Shown here piece after piece: positions 1 through 8,006 of a stretch of DNA of 16,678 nucleotides (positions are counted from its first letter, which is position 1; the number at the start of each line of letters is the position of its first letter). Made by a program: the position numbers and the translations under genes. The stretch covers positions 1 to 16,678 of the forward strand of contig CBDULX010000046.1 of assembly GCA_965368175.1 (NCBI GenBank), given 5' to 3'. The notes below the pieces were generated by a model. The model was not told the origin of the DNA. It made no database searches and saw nothing but the letters and a program-made list of their open reading frames with translations. This DNA is from CBDULX01 sp965368175. GTDB taxonomy: Bacteria > Pseudomonadota > Gammaproteobacteria > SZUA-229.

Positions 1-31
1 GCATTTTTGTCAAAAAAACGTCGGAGGCGTT

Positions 32-301
32 ATGACTCAAGATACGGTCATGCAACTGGCTACCCAAACCCTGTGGATGACGATACTGATGGCGGCTCCC
101 TTGCTGTTATCGGCGCTGGCCATAGGTTTGCTGGTGGGCATGTTTCAGGCAGCTACCCAGATCAATGAAATGACCCTGAGCTTCATACCCAAGCTGGGCA
201 TACTGGTGGCGGCCCTGTTTGTTTTTGGGCCCTGGATGCTGAGTAATATCGTGGATTTCACCAAGCGGCTGTTTTTGAATATTCCAGGCTTGCTGGGCTG
301 A
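32..301 (+). CDS. fliQ: Flagellar export gate protein FliQ
   Basis: This 89-residue protein has the usual FliQ length and two hydrophobic segments (about residues 15-37 and 52-72) separated by the family's conserved Q-A-A-T-Q-I-N-E-M-T-L loop. FliQ belongs to the FliP-FliQ-FliR core of the flagellar type III export gate in the inner membrane, through which rod, hook and filament subunits leave the cell. The ATG follows a strong ribosome binding site (CGGAGG, 21-26). The 31 bases before it show no recognisable FliP C-terminus, so fliP probably ends just outside the window. fliR starts six bases after the stop, which points to one transcript. The assignment is secure from sequence motifs and gene order. 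Confidence 0.96.
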   Translation: MTQDTVMQLATQTLWMTILMAAPLLLSALAIGLLVGMFQAATQINEMTLSFIPKLGILVAALFVFGPWMLSNIVDFTKRLFLNIPGLLG

Positions 302-307
302 CCTGAC

Positions 308-1087
308 ATGCTGGTTCTCACCACTGAGCAGATCGGGCTCTTCATGGGTGGTATTTTTTGGCCCTTTGTGCGCATCAGCGCTATGTTAATGGCTGCCCCG
401 GTTTTTGGGGCCCGTATGATGCCGATCAGGATTCGAGTACTCATGGCAGTGGCCTTTAGTATGGTTGCCATACCCATGTTGCCGCCAGTACCTGCGGTAG
501 ACCCCATATCCATACCAGCGCTATTTATTCTGCTACAGCAGGTACTGATCGGAGTTGCCATGGGTTTTATGATACAGATGGTATTTCAGACTCTGGTCAT
601 TGCCGGTGAAACTATAGCCAATGGTATGGGGCTGGGGTTTGCTCGAATGGTCGACCCGGCGAATGGGGTGCAGGTGCCGGTAATATCCCAGTTTCTGATT
701 GTTATGGCGACACTGTTATTTGTCATTCTCAACGGCCATTTAATGTTGATTGAGCTGGTGGTGGAAAGTTTTCGATGGATTCCCATTTCTGAGCAGGGTT
801 TATCCACCAAAGGGGCCTGGGAAATTGCCAGTCGTGGCTCTCAGATGTTTGCCGGCGCCGTGTTAGTAGCGATTCCAGCCGTAGTTGCCATGCTGGTGGT
901 GAACATTGCCATGGGTGTTATTACTCGTGCTGCTCCCCAGATGAATATTTTTGCGGTGGGTTTTCCAATGATGATCCTGTTGGGTTTTGTTTTCCTGGCG
1001 GCCACCACACCTTCGATCCTGACCCGTTTTACCCAGCTTATGATGGATAGTTTTGAAGCCATTCAGTCAGTGCTTACGGCTCGCTAG
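308..1087 (+). CDS. fliR: Flagellar export gate protein FliR
   Basis: This is a 259-residue, very hydrophobic protein with about six membrane segments and the typical FliR N-terminus (F-x-R-I-S-A-M-L-M-A-A-P-V-F-G) followed by the R-I-R-V-L-M-A region. FliR sits with FliP and FliQ at the centre of the flagellar type III export gate and contributes to the export pore. The length is normal for the family (about 255-265). The start at 308 lies six bases after the fliQ stop with only a weak ribosome binding site, which suggests translational coupling to fliQ. flhB follows after 12 bases. Nothing is truncated or missing. Confidence 0.96.
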   Translation: MLVLTTEQIGLFMGGIFWPFVRISAMLMAAPVFGARMMPIRIRVLMAVAFSMVAIPMLPPVPAVDPISIPALFILLQQVLIGVAMGFMIQMVFQTLVIAGETIANGMGLGFARMVDPANGVQVPVISQFLIVMATLLFVILNGHLMLIELVVESFRWIPISEQGLSTKGAWEIASRGSQMFAGAVLVAIPAVVAMLVVNIAMGVITRAAPQMNIFAVGFPMMILLGFVFLAATTPSILTRFTQLMMDSFEAIQSVLTAR

Positions 1088-1099
1088 GAGACGCTGACT

Positions 1100-2266
1100 A
1101 TGGCTGAAAATGAAACCTCTCAGGAACGCACCGAAGAACCCACCCCAAAACGATTAGACGATGCCCGAAAGAAAGGCCAGGTCCCCCGTTCACGTGAGTT
1201 AAATACCATGGTGATTATGGCGCTGGCGGCGGCAGGTTTGATGCTGCTGGGTCAGACTATGCTCAACGACCTGAGTGAGCTGATGACGTCTGGATTTCAG
1301 CCCAGTCGGGAAGATATTTTTGATGGTCGCGCCGCTTTGCGGTTTTTCTATAAGGCAATCATCGATAGCTTATGGCTGTTGTTGCCCTTTTTCGGGTTGA
1401 TGCTGGCGGCGGCCCTGTTAACACCGATGAGTATTGGTGGCTGGTCATTTAGTATTGAATCACTGCAGCCCAAGCTGGAAAAACTCAATCCACTCAAAGG
1501 CCTGAAACGAGTATTTTCCGCCAAGGGCTTGATGGAGCTGATCAAGGCCTTTGCCAAATTCAGTCTGGTGGCCACAGTAGCGGTGGTGGTGATCTGGGTG
1601 AAGATGGATGAATTCCTGCAACTGGGGGGGGAGTCGCTGGATATGGCACTGTCCCATGCCGCTGAATTGTTCACTTCTTCCTTTATGTTCCTCACATTGG
1701 CATTAATCATCATTGCCGCTATCGATGTTCCTTTCCAGATCTGGGATCACAGCAAACAGATGCGTATGACCCGACAGGAAGTGAAAGATGAAATGAAGGA
1801 CACCGAAGGTAAACCGGAAGTTCGCAGCAAAATTCGTCAAATGCAACGGGAAATGGCGCAGGCTCGCATGATGGAGTCGGTACCACAGGCTGATGTAGTC
1901 GTTACTAACCCAACGCATTTTGCAGTAGCTCTGAAATACGATCCTGAATCCATGCGAGCCCCGTTGGTACTGGCCAGGGGAGCAGATCTGATTGCTACCA
2001 ACATTCGTCGAGTGGCCACTGAAAATGAAGTTTTATTGGTGGAAACACCCGCTTTGGCACGAGCCTTGTATCACAGTACAGAAATAGGACAGGAAATACC
2101 GGCGGGGCTTTATCTAGCGGTGGCTCAGATACTGGCTTATGTGTATCAGTTGAAAGCGGTACAAAAAAATGGCGGCGTAAAACCGTCACTGCCGGTTTCC
2201 AAACTGCCAGAAGACTTCAAAAAATATGCCGATATGGGTACAGATAATGATCCCAGGCGACATTAA
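1100..2266 (+). CDS. flhB: Flagellar export switch protein FlhB
   Basis: This 388-residue protein begins with the hydrophilic FlhB N-terminus (E-R-T-E-E-P-T-P-K-R-L-D-D-A-R-K-K-G-Q). Four membrane segments follow within about residues 30-210, then a cytoplasmic domain. The autocleavage site N-P-T-H is intact at residues 270-273. In this family cleavage falls between Asn270 and Pro271 and switches export from rod/hook to filament substrates. The charged linker before it (K-D-E-M-K-D-T-E-G-K-P) is typical. The extra C-terminal tail after about residue 355 is variable in the family. The ATG follows GGAGACG (1088-1094) and lies 12 bases after fliR. flhA follows after 29 bases; in Pseudomonas aeruginosa other genes intervene at this point, so the gate genes are more compact here. 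Confidence 0.97.
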   Translation: MAENETSQERTEEPTPKRLDDARKKGQVPRSRELNTMVIMALAAAGLMLLGQTMLNDLSELMTSGFQPSREDIFDGRAALRFFYKAIIDSLWLLLPFFGLMLAAALLTPMSIGGWSFSIESLQPKLEKLNPLKGLKRVFSAKGLMELIKAFAKFSLVATVAVVVIWVKMDEFLQLGGESLDMALSHAAELFTSSFMFLTLALIIIAAIDVPFQIWDHSKQMRMTRQEVKDEMKDTEGKPEVRSKIRQMQREMAQARMMESVPQADVVVTNPTHFAVALKYDPESMRAPLVLARGADLIATNIRRVATENEVLLVETPALARALYHSTEIGQEIPAGLYLAVAQILAYVYQLKAVQKNGGVKPSLPVSKLPEDFKKYADMGTDNDPRRH

Positions 2267-2295
2267 GTGAATATAAATCAAGGGTAGGTGATTCA

Positions 2296-4386
2296 ATGGA
2301 AGGCGTATTAAACAATATCCATCAGTTTACTCGGCGCGGTATGGTGGCACCCATTATGGTCATAGCGATGCTGGGCATGATGGTGGTGCCCCTGCCGCCG
2401 ATTGCTCTGGATATGCTGTTCACCTTCAATATTTCACTGTCACTTATAATTTTACTGGTGTGTATATATGCAACCAGGCCGCTGGATTTTGTCATCTTTC
2501 CTACCATTATCCTGGTCGCCACCCTGTTTCGCCTGGCACTGAATGTGGCTTCGACTCGGATTGTGCTGCTGGAAGGACATACCGGCACGGGTGCGGCGGG
2601 GAATGTGATCGAGGCTTTCGGTGAATTCGTCATCGGTGGCAACTATGCGGTGGGTCTGGTGGTGTTTTCGATTCTGGTTATCATCAACTTCGTGGTGGTT
2701 ACCAAAGGTGCTGGCCGTGTATCGGAAGTTAGCGCACGCTTCACCCTGGATGCCATGCCCGGTAAACAGATGGCCATAGATGCCGATCTGAATTCAGGCC
2801 TGATCAACCAGGATGAAGCCAGAACTCGTCGGGAAGAAGTTTCTGCAGAAGCGGACTTTTATGGTTCCATGGACGGTGCCAGTAAATTCGTGCGAGGGGA
2901 TGCCGTGGCCGGTATCCTGATTCTGATCATCAACATTGCCGGTGGTCTGTCCATTGGTATGGCCCAGCATGACATGATGTTTGGTGATGCTGTGCGTAAT
3001 TACACCCTGTTGACCATTGGTGATGGACTGGTGGCCCAGATTCCATCATTGTTGCTGTCCAGTGCCACTGCCATCATCATTACCCGGGACTCAAGCAAAC
3101 ACGATCTTGGCCAGCAGGTGTTTCGCCAGATGTTCCAGAACACCCGAGTGCTTTGGTTGACTGCCGCGATTATCGGTACCATGGGAATTATCCCTGGCAT
3201 GCCCAATGTGGCGTTCCTGACGCTGGCAGGACTGGTGGCCGGTGGCGCCTGGTTGCTGGAAAAACAGAAAGAAGATGAAGTGGTCAGGCAGCAGGTGCAG
3301 AGAGAAATTGAACCGGTTAAGAAAGAAGAACCCAGGGAGCTGAGCTGGGAAGATGTGCAACCGGTAGATCTGGTGGGTCTGGAGGTGGGATATGGTCTTA
3401 TCCCCATGGTGGATCGCAACCAGGATGGTCAGCTGCTCAATCGAATCAAGGGCGTTCGAAAAAAACTGTCCCAGGAGCTGGGTTTCCTGGTACATGCGGT
3501 GCATATCCGCGACAATCTCGATCTTAGTCCCAATGCCTATCGTATTACCCTGATGGGGGTGCCTGTGGGTGAGAGCGAAGTCTACCCTGATCGTGAACTG
3601 GCGATTAATCCAGGCCAGGTATACGGCAAGCTACAGGGTGTAGAAACCAAAGATCCCGCGTTTGGTCTGGAAGCAGTATGGATCGAGCCAGGTCAGCGTG
3701 ACCATGCACAAACCATGGGCTATACGGTGGTGGATCCCACCACCGTGATAGCCACCCATTTAAATCAGATCCTGCATGATAATGCCCATGAACTGGTCGG
3801 CCATGAAGAAGTCCAGCAGTTGCTGGATAACCTGGCCAAACAGTCACCCAAGCTGGTGGAAGATCTGGTGCCTAAACTGATGCCCCTGAGTGTGGTGGTG
3901 AAAGTAATGCAGAACCTGCTCAGTGAAGGGGTGTCGGTCAGGGATGTGCGCACTATTGCTGAAGTTCTCGCTGAATATGGCGCTCGCACACAGGATTCGG
4001 TGGAGTTAACGGCCGCGGTTCGTGTGGCATTGGGTCGTTCCATCGTGCAAAAAGTCAACGGTATGGAAAGAGAGATGCCAGTTATCACCCTGGAACCGGG
4101 ACTGGAGCAGTTACTGATGCAGTCAGCCCAGACTTCATCTCAGGGCGCCCTGGGTATTGAACCTGGACTGGCCGATCGTTTGTTTAAGTCGCTGGAACAG
4201 GTTACTCGTAAGCAGGAAATGTCAAATCAGCCAGCCATACTGGTGGTGGCTCCTCCGCTACGTCTTTGGCTGTCGCAATTGATACGCCATGCTATTTCCG
4301 GTTTGAGTGTGCTGTCTTACAGTGAAATTCCCGATGACAAGAATATTAAAGTGGTGGCTGCCGTGGGTGCGGACAATGTGTCCTGA
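2296..4386 (+). CDS. flhA: Flagellar export gate protein FlhA
   Basis: FlhA is the largest export-gate component. It forms a nonameric ring whose cytoplasmic domain docks chaperone-substrate complexes and whose membrane part couples export to proton flow. The 696-residue length is normal. The N-terminal ~320 residues are hydrophobic with about eight membrane segments. They include R-L-A-L-N-V-A-S-T-R and the FHIPEP family signature at about residues 141-165 (S-E-V-S-A-R-F-T-L-D-A-M-P-G-K-Q-M). A charged linker (about 325-350, E/K/Q-rich) leads to the cytoplasmic domain with the conserved V-G-Y-G-L-I-P and P-x-A-Y-R-I segments. An AAGGGTAGGTGA stretch precedes the ATG. No promoter was evident in the 29-bp gap after flhB. 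Confidence 0.98.
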   Translation: MEGVLNNIHQFTRRGMVAPIMVIAMLGMMVVPLPPIALDMLFTFNISLSLIILLVCIYATRPLDFVIFPTIILVATLFRLALNVASTRIVLLEGHTGTGAAGNVIEAFGEFVIGGNYAVGLVVFSILVIINFVVVTKGAGRVSEVSARFTLDAMPGKQMAIDADLNSGLINQDEARTRREEVSAEADFYGSMDGASKFVRGDAVAGILILIINIAGGLSIGMAQHDMMFGDAVRNYTLLTIGDGLVAQIPSLLLSSATAIIITRDSSKHDLGQQVFRQMFQNTRVLWLTAAIIGTMGIIPGMPNVAFLTLAGLVAGGAWLLEKQKEDEVVRQQVQREIEPVKKEEPRELSWEDVQPVDLVGLEVGYGLIPMVDRNQDGQLLNRIKGVRKKLSQELGFLVHAVHIRDNLDLSPNAYRITLMGVPVGESEVYPDRELAINPGQVYGKLQGVETKDPAFGLEAVWIEPGQRDHAQTMGYTVVDPTTVIATHLNQILHDNAHELVGHEEVQQLLDNLAKQSPKLVEDLVPKLMPLSVVVKVMQNLLSEGVSVRDVRTIAEVLAEYGARTQDSVELTAAVRVALGRSIVQKVNGMEREMPVITLEPGLEQLLMQSAQTSSQGALGIEPGLADRLFKSLEQVTRKQEMSNQPAILVVAPPLRLWLSQLIRHAISGLSVLSYSEIPDDKNIKVVAAVGADNVS

Positions 4387-4454
4387 TGGCAGTACAACAA
4401 TCAGGTGACATAACAATGAAATACACAGTATTGGCTGAGGAACCCGGAACATGA
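4386..4454 (+). CDS. Possible 22-codon bridging ORF between flhA and flhF
   Basis: This tiny frame fills the flhA-flhF gap exactly. Its ATG (4386-4388) overlaps the flhA stop as TGATG, and its TGA (4452-4454) overlaps the flhF ATG (4451-4453) as ATGA. An internal in-frame ATG at 4416 is preceded by AGGTGA (4403-4408) at seven-base spacing, so a 12-residue version (M-K-Y-T-V-L-A-E-E-P-G-T) could also be made. No family is recognised. It may be a coupling or leader ORF that carries ribosomes from flhA to flhF, or simply chance, since a short gap easily stays open. flhF also has its own GAGGAA (4437-4442). Confidence 0.25.
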   Translation: MAVQQSGDITMKYTVLAEEPGT

Positions 4455-5773
4455 AAGTAAAACGTTTTATAGCTGAAGATATGCGTACAGCATTACGGGA
4501 AGTGAAAGAAGAACTGGGGCCCGAGGCTGTCATCCTTTCGAATCGAAGTATAGATGGTCAGGTTGAATTACTCGCGGCGATGAATTATGACGAAGGTTTG
4601 ATTAATGATGCCCTTAGTCAGTCTTTGAATAAAGCTAAACCTGGCAGTGCTGCTGCCTACTATGAGCAGGCGGCCGCTGAGCGTTACGCCAATCAGGATG
4701 CACAGGCGGCTACTCAGCAGTCAACAGCTGAACTCGATCAACATTCTCAAAGGCCGGGAGCTTATCGGGCTAATGAGATGAATGTAGCAATGGATCATCA
4801 GGCTTCTGGGTTACTGGATTCTCTGGCCAATGAAAACCAGGGCCTGAAGGAAATGAAACATGAACTTAAATCGCTGCGTGCGACCATTGAAAACCAGCAG
4901 GCGATGAGCGAATGGGGGCAGCTGGCAAAACAGCATCCTCTGCGTATCAGTCTTTACCGGCGGTATACCGAAATGGGCCTGAGTCAGGAGGTATGCAAGT
5001 ATCTGGTAAAGGGGCTGGATGAATCCAGTGATTTTGAAAAAGCCATGCAGGCGTCATTGAAACAACTGGTAAATCAGCTGCCAGTAGCGGATGACGATAT
5101 TCTGGATCGAGGTGGTGTGATAGCTATGGTCGGTCCGACCGGGGTAGGTAAAACCACCACCATTGCAAAACTGGCGGCTCGTTTTGCCATGCGTCACGGA
5201 CAGCGCCATGTGGCACTGATTAGTACCGATAATTACCGTATCGGTGCCCATGAGCAGTTGATGACATTCGGTCGCTTGCTCGGTGTGCCGGTGTATACCG
5301 CCAAGGATGCCGGGGAACTGCAACAGCACCTGCATAAGCTCCATGACAAAAAACTGGTGTTGATCGATACCGCAGGCATGAGTCAACGAGACTTGCGACT
5401 CAGCGAGCAGTTTGTCCATATTGGCCGGCAGGCTGCATTAATAAAATCTTATCTGGTGCTATCAGCCAATGCTCAGATGATTACGGTGGATGAAGTCATC
5501 CGGTCATTCAAAAAAGCCAATCTGGCCGGCTGTATCCTCACTAAAACCGACGAAGCCGTAAGCCTGGGGGGTGTGCTCAGCGCTATGATCAAACACCATT
5601 TGCCTGCGGCCTATGTCAGTGACGGGCAGCGAGTGCCGGAAGATCTGAAACCGGCGCGGGCCAGAGAACTGGTGAATGATGCACTGGACCACATGAAGCG
5701 GTATCGGGAAGCCAGTGATGAAGAATTTCTGGCGATGGCATTCCATAGTGATGTCAGCCATGCTCATTTATGA
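4451..5773 (+). CDS. flhF: Flagellar placement GTPase FlhF
   Basis: FlhF is the third SRP-type GTPase, after Ffh and FtsY, and sets the polar site where the flagellar basal body is assembled. The 440 residues show the N-terminal basic B region starting M-K-V-K-R-F and containing L-G-P-E-A-V-I-L-S-N, a low-complexity Ala/Gln-rich linker (about 60-110), an N domain (about 130-215) and the NG GTPase. Visible GTPase motifs are the P-loop G-P-T-G-V-G-K-T-T (228-236), S-T-D-N-Y-R-I-G-A-H-E-Q-L, D-T-A-G (306-309) and T-K-T-D-E-A. The length is typical for polar flagellates. A GAGGAA site precedes the ATG. FlhF works with FleN, encoded next. Confidence 0.97.
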   Translation: MKVKRFIAEDMRTALREVKEELGPEAVILSNRSIDGQVELLAAMNYDEGLINDALSQSLNKAKPGSAAAYYEQAAAERYANQDAQAATQQSTAELDQHSQRPGAYRANEMNVAMDHQASGLLDSLANENQGLKEMKHELKSLRATIENQQAMSEWGQLAKQHPLRISLYRRYTEMGLSQEVCKYLVKGLDESSDFEKAMQASLKQLVNQLPVADDDILDRGGVIAMVGPTGVGKTTTIAKLAARFAMRHGQRHVALISTDNYRIGAHEQLMTFGRLLGVPVYTAKDAGELQQHLHKLHDKKLVLIDTAGMSQRDLRLSEQFVHIGRQAALIKSYLVLSANAQMITVDEVIRSFKKANLAGCILTKTDEAVSLGGVLSAMIKHHLPAAYVSDGQRVPEDLKPARARELVNDALDHMKRYREASDEEFLAMAFHSDVSHAHL

Positions 5774-5780
5774 CAAACAA

Positions 5781-5837
5781 ATGCTGCCGGATGGAAACTT
5801 CAGGTGCTTTTTTAAGCTATATAGTGATTATAAATAA
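5781..5837 (+). CDS. Possible 18-codon ORF ending in the fleN start codon
   Basis: This short frame (M-L-P-D-G-N-F-R-C-F-F-K-L-Y-S-D-Y-K) starts seven bases after the flhF stop and its TAA (5835-5837) overlaps the fleN ATG (5837-5839) as TAATG. fleN has no clear ribosome binding site at that ATG, so termination-reinitiation from this ORF would be a plausible way to translate fleN. The ORF itself lacks a good ribosome binding site and resembles no family I know. Chance is a real alternative, because a 57-base window stays open often. Confidence 0.2.
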   Translation: MLPDGNFRCFFKLYSDYK

Positions 5838-6694
5838 TGTTTGATCAAGCAGCGGGCTTAAGAAGAATGTCGAAACAGAAACCGGTACAGGTGATTGCCG
5901 TCGCCAGTGGCAAAGGCGGTGTAGGCAAGACTAATGTTTCTGTAAACCTGTCCCTGGCGCTGGTGGAATCCGGTCTGGACGTATTATTACTGGATGCTGA
6001 TCTGGGGCTGGCCAATGTTGATCTGCTGCTGGGCTTGCAGTCCAGGTTTAATCTGTCCCATGTAATAAGCGGAGAACGGACCCTGGAAGAAGTGATAATC
6101 GATGGACCTGATGGTTTGAAAATCGTACCGGCTTCATCCGGTACTCAGATGATGTCTGAATTGACGCAGAAGCAACATGCGGGCCTTATCCAGGCCTTTG
6201 GTGAATTAAGCACACCGGTGGATGTACTGGTGGTGGATGCCGCGGCCGGTATTTCCGATAGTGTGGTGAGCTTCTCCAAAGCGGCCAATGAAGTGATCGT
6301 GGTGGTGTGCAATGAGCCTACTTCGATGACGGATGCTTATGCTCTGATCAAGGTATTGAGCGATGGTCATGGTATACATAAGTTCAGCATCCTGGCCAAT
6401 ATGGTACGCAGCCCTAAAGAAGGTATAAGCCTGTACAAAAAGTTATCAAATGTAACCGACCAGTACCTGGATGATGTAAGGCTGGATTATCTGGGTGCAG
6501 TTCCTCAGGATGAATATTTAATCAAGGCGGTGAAAAAGCAAAAGGCGGTGATGAAATCCTATCCTCAAAGCCCTTCTTCACTCGCATTCAGGCAGCTGGC
6601 AAAAAAGGTCAGGGCATGGCCCTTGCCGACACGGGCCACTGGACAGCTGGAGTTTTTTGTTGAACGTTTAATTAAATACAGCAGCGCGAATTAG
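5837..6694 (+). CDS. fleN: Flagellar number regulator FleN/FlhG (MinD-like ATPase)
   Basis: This 285-residue deviant-Walker ATPase of the MinD/ParA family restricts flagellar number. In Pseudomonas FleN binds and restrains the master activator FleQ, and in other bacteria FlhG stimulates FlhF GTPase activity. The P-loop S-G-K-G-G-V-G-K-T ends at Thr32, with signature Lys26 and Lys31. L-L-D-A-D-L-G-L-A-N-V-D is Walker A', and V-V-D-A-A-A-G-I-S is Walker B. The C-terminal L-E-F-F-V-E-R-L-I-K resembles the MinD-type membrane-targeting helix. The start at 5837 is chosen because it retains D-Q-A-A-G-L-R-R, matching the DQAxxLR motif that FlhG proteins use to activate FlhF. Starting at 5867 would delete it, although an AAGAAG there resembles a ribosome binding site. 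fliA follows after 11 bases. Confidence 0.95.
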   Translation: MFDQAAGLRRMSKQKPVQVIAVASGKGGVGKTNVSVNLSLALVESGLDVLLLDADLGLANVDLLLGLQSRFNLSHVISGERTLEEVIIDGPDGLKIVPASSGTQMMSELTQKQHAGLIQAFGELSTPVDVLVVDAAAGISDSVVSFSKAANEVIVVVCNEPTSMTDAYALIKVLSDGHGIHKFSILANMVRSPKEGISLYKKLSNVTDQYLDDVRLDYLGAVPQDEYLIKAVKKQKAVMKSYPQSPSSLAFRQLAKKVRAWPLPTRATGQLEFFVERLIKYSSAN

Positions 6695-6705
6695 GTCAGC
6701 TATTC

Positions 6706-7431
6706 ATGTATTCAGGTTGTGTTATGTACGCAGAAGTGGATAAGGATCAGCAGCAGCAACGAATCGTTGAACATCTTGGTCTGGTGAAACGTATTGCCTA
6801 TCATTTGATTGGCCGATTACCTTCATCGGTGCAGGTGGACGATCTGATTCAGGCGGGCATGCTGGGCCTCATTGAGGCGTCGAAAAACTATGACCCTGGC
6901 CAGGGCGCCAGCTTCGAAACCTACGCCGGTATTCGGGTGAGGGGGGCTATGCTGGATGAGGTGCGTCATGCTGACTGGTCACCGAGGTCCTTGCATAAGA
7001 AAATGCGTGAGGTCGGTGAGGCCATACATCAGATTGAAAATGAAACCGGGCGTGATGCACGGGATCATGAAATTGCAGAACGTATGGGCATAAGCCTGGA
7101 CGAGTATTTCACCATTATGCGGGATAGTACTAACTCTCGAATGTTCAGTATTGATCAGGCCGAGGATGAGGGCCATAGTTTGAATCTGAGCAGTGATGAA
7201 AAGGACCCGTCAGGGGTACTGTACAAAGAGGGGTTTACCCAGGCATTGGCCAGCTGTATCAGTGAATTACCTGAGCGAGAGCAGTTGGTGATGTCCCTGT
7301 ACTACAATGACGAGCTGAATCTGAAAGAAATCGGTCAGGTTCTGGATATTAGCGAATCACGAGTTTGTCAAATACACGGTCAGTCCCTGGCAAAGATCCG
7401 GGCAAAGCTGTCAGACTGGACTTCCAGTTGA
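6706..7431 (+). CDS. fliA: Flagellar sigma factor FliA (sigma-28)
   Basis: FliA directs RNA polymerase to late flagellar and chemotaxis promoters and is normally held back by FlgM until the hook is complete. The 241 residues contain region 2 (D-D-L-I-Q-A-G-M-L-G-L-I-E-A, then F-E-T-Y-A-G-I-R-V-R-G-A-M-L-D-E-V-R), region 3 (about 115-150), and region 4 with L-P-E-R-E-Q-L-V and the helix-turn-helix L-K-E-I-G-Q-V-L-D-I-S-E-S-R-V-C-Q-I. Length is standard (about 235-245). A second in-frame ATG at 6724 gives 235 residues; both have an AGGT upstream (6693-6696 and 6714-6717), so the start is uncertain by six codons. It is 11 bases after fleN and probably cotranscribed with it. Confidence 0.96.
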   Translation: MYSGCVMYAEVDKDQQQQRIVEHLGLVKRIAYHLIGRLPSSVQVDDLIQAGMLGLIEASKNYDPGQGASFETYAGIRVRGAMLDEVRHADWSPRSLHKKMREVGEAIHQIENETGRDARDHEIAERMGISLDEYFTIMRDSTNSRMFSIDQAEDEGHSLNLSSDEKDPSGVLYKEGFTQALASCISELPEREQLVMSLYYNDELNLKEIGQVLDISESRVCQIHGQSLAKIRAKLSDWTSS

Positions 7432-7439
7432 TTTAAGGG

Positions 7440-7471
7440 TTTACAGCTATTCAATCTGGCTTTGGTATAAG
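7440..7471 (+). promoter_or_regulatory. Weak candidate sigma-70 extended -10 promoter upstream of cheY
   Basis: The 172-bp gap between fliA and cheY (7432-7603) contains TGGTATAAG (7463-7471), an extended -10-like element. TTTACA lies at 7440-7445, but the spacing of 20 bases is longer than optimal. No sigma-28 (TAAA-N15-GCCGATAA) or sigma-54 (GG-N10-GC) match was found in the gap by eye, although chemotaxis genes in relatives are often FliA-dependent. The rest of the gap shows nothing else clear, and no terminator hairpin follows fliA. Confidence 0.2.
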
Positions 7472-7603
7472 CTTGTAGTTTTGAGCGCTTTCATTTGAGT
7501 TGTCTGGTGGACTTATTTCACATGAATCACAGTAACTGACTGGAATTTGTGTAAATGTCTGCCAGAATATTAGTTATATATTGAAATACTGAGGGAAGTT
7601 ACC

Positions 7604-7990
7604 TTGGATAAAAATATGAAAATCCTGATCGTGGATGATTTTTCAACCATGCGACGGATTATTAAAAATCTTCTCCGTGATTTGGGGTTTAACAATACAC
7701 AGGAAGCGGATGATGGCACTACGGGTTTACCCATGCTGAAAACGGGCAATTATGATTTTCTGGTGACTGACTGGAATATGCCGGGAATGACCGGTATAGA
7801 CCTGTTGCGTGTTGTTCGAGCCGATCCAAAACTGCAGGCTTTACCCGTGTTAATGGTGACCGCCGAAGCTAAAAAGGACCAGATTGTTCTGGCTGCTAAC
7901 GAAGGAGTGAATGGCTATATAGTTAAGCCATTTACGGCACAGACCCTGAAAGAAAAAATCGAAAAAATATTTGAACGTATAGAAGGCTAG
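7604..7990 (+). CDS. cheY: Chemotaxis response regulator CheY
   Basis: This is a single-domain response regulator that, once phosphorylated by CheA, binds the flagellar switch protein FliM to change rotation. From the TTG start it is 128 residues. The acidic pocket is Asp11-Asp12, the phosphoacceptor is Asp56 (T-D-W-N-M-P), and the switch residues are Thr86 and Tyr105 with Lys108 (V-K-P-F). The TTG at 7604 is preferred because GAGGGAAG (7591-7598) is correctly spaced for it. The ATG at 7616, which gives the 124-residue form typical of Pseudomonas annotations, would lie 17 bases away. The D-F-S-T-M-R-R-I-I-K-N-L-L sequence is diagnostic for motor-controlling CheY. cheZ follows after 16 bases. 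Confidence 0.97.
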   Translation: MDKNMKILIVDDFSTMRRIIKNLLRDLGFNNTQEADDGTTGLPMLKTGNYDFLVTDWNMPGMTGIDLLRVVRADPKLQALPVLMVTAEAKKDQIVLAANEGVNGYIVKPFTAQTLKEKIEKIFERIEG

Positions 7991-8006
7991 AGGTAGGGCA
8001 TCCAGT

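Noticed and set aside
1..31. 3' end of fliP at the window edge
   Set aside because: None of the three frames before fliQ reads like a FliP C-terminus; the one frame with a stop here (TGA 33-35) gives I-F-V-K-K-T-S-E-A-L, which does not fit.
145..561. Minus-strand open frame opposite fliQ/fliR (138 codons)
   Set aside because: Antisense to two conserved export genes, rich in Met/Thr/Ile as expected from reverse-reading membrane codons, and without a recognisable ribosome site or homology.
7451..7474. Sigma-54-like site before cheY (GG near 7458 and GC at 7471-7472)
   Set aside because: The spacing between GG and GC is eleven rather than ten bases and flanking consensus is poor.
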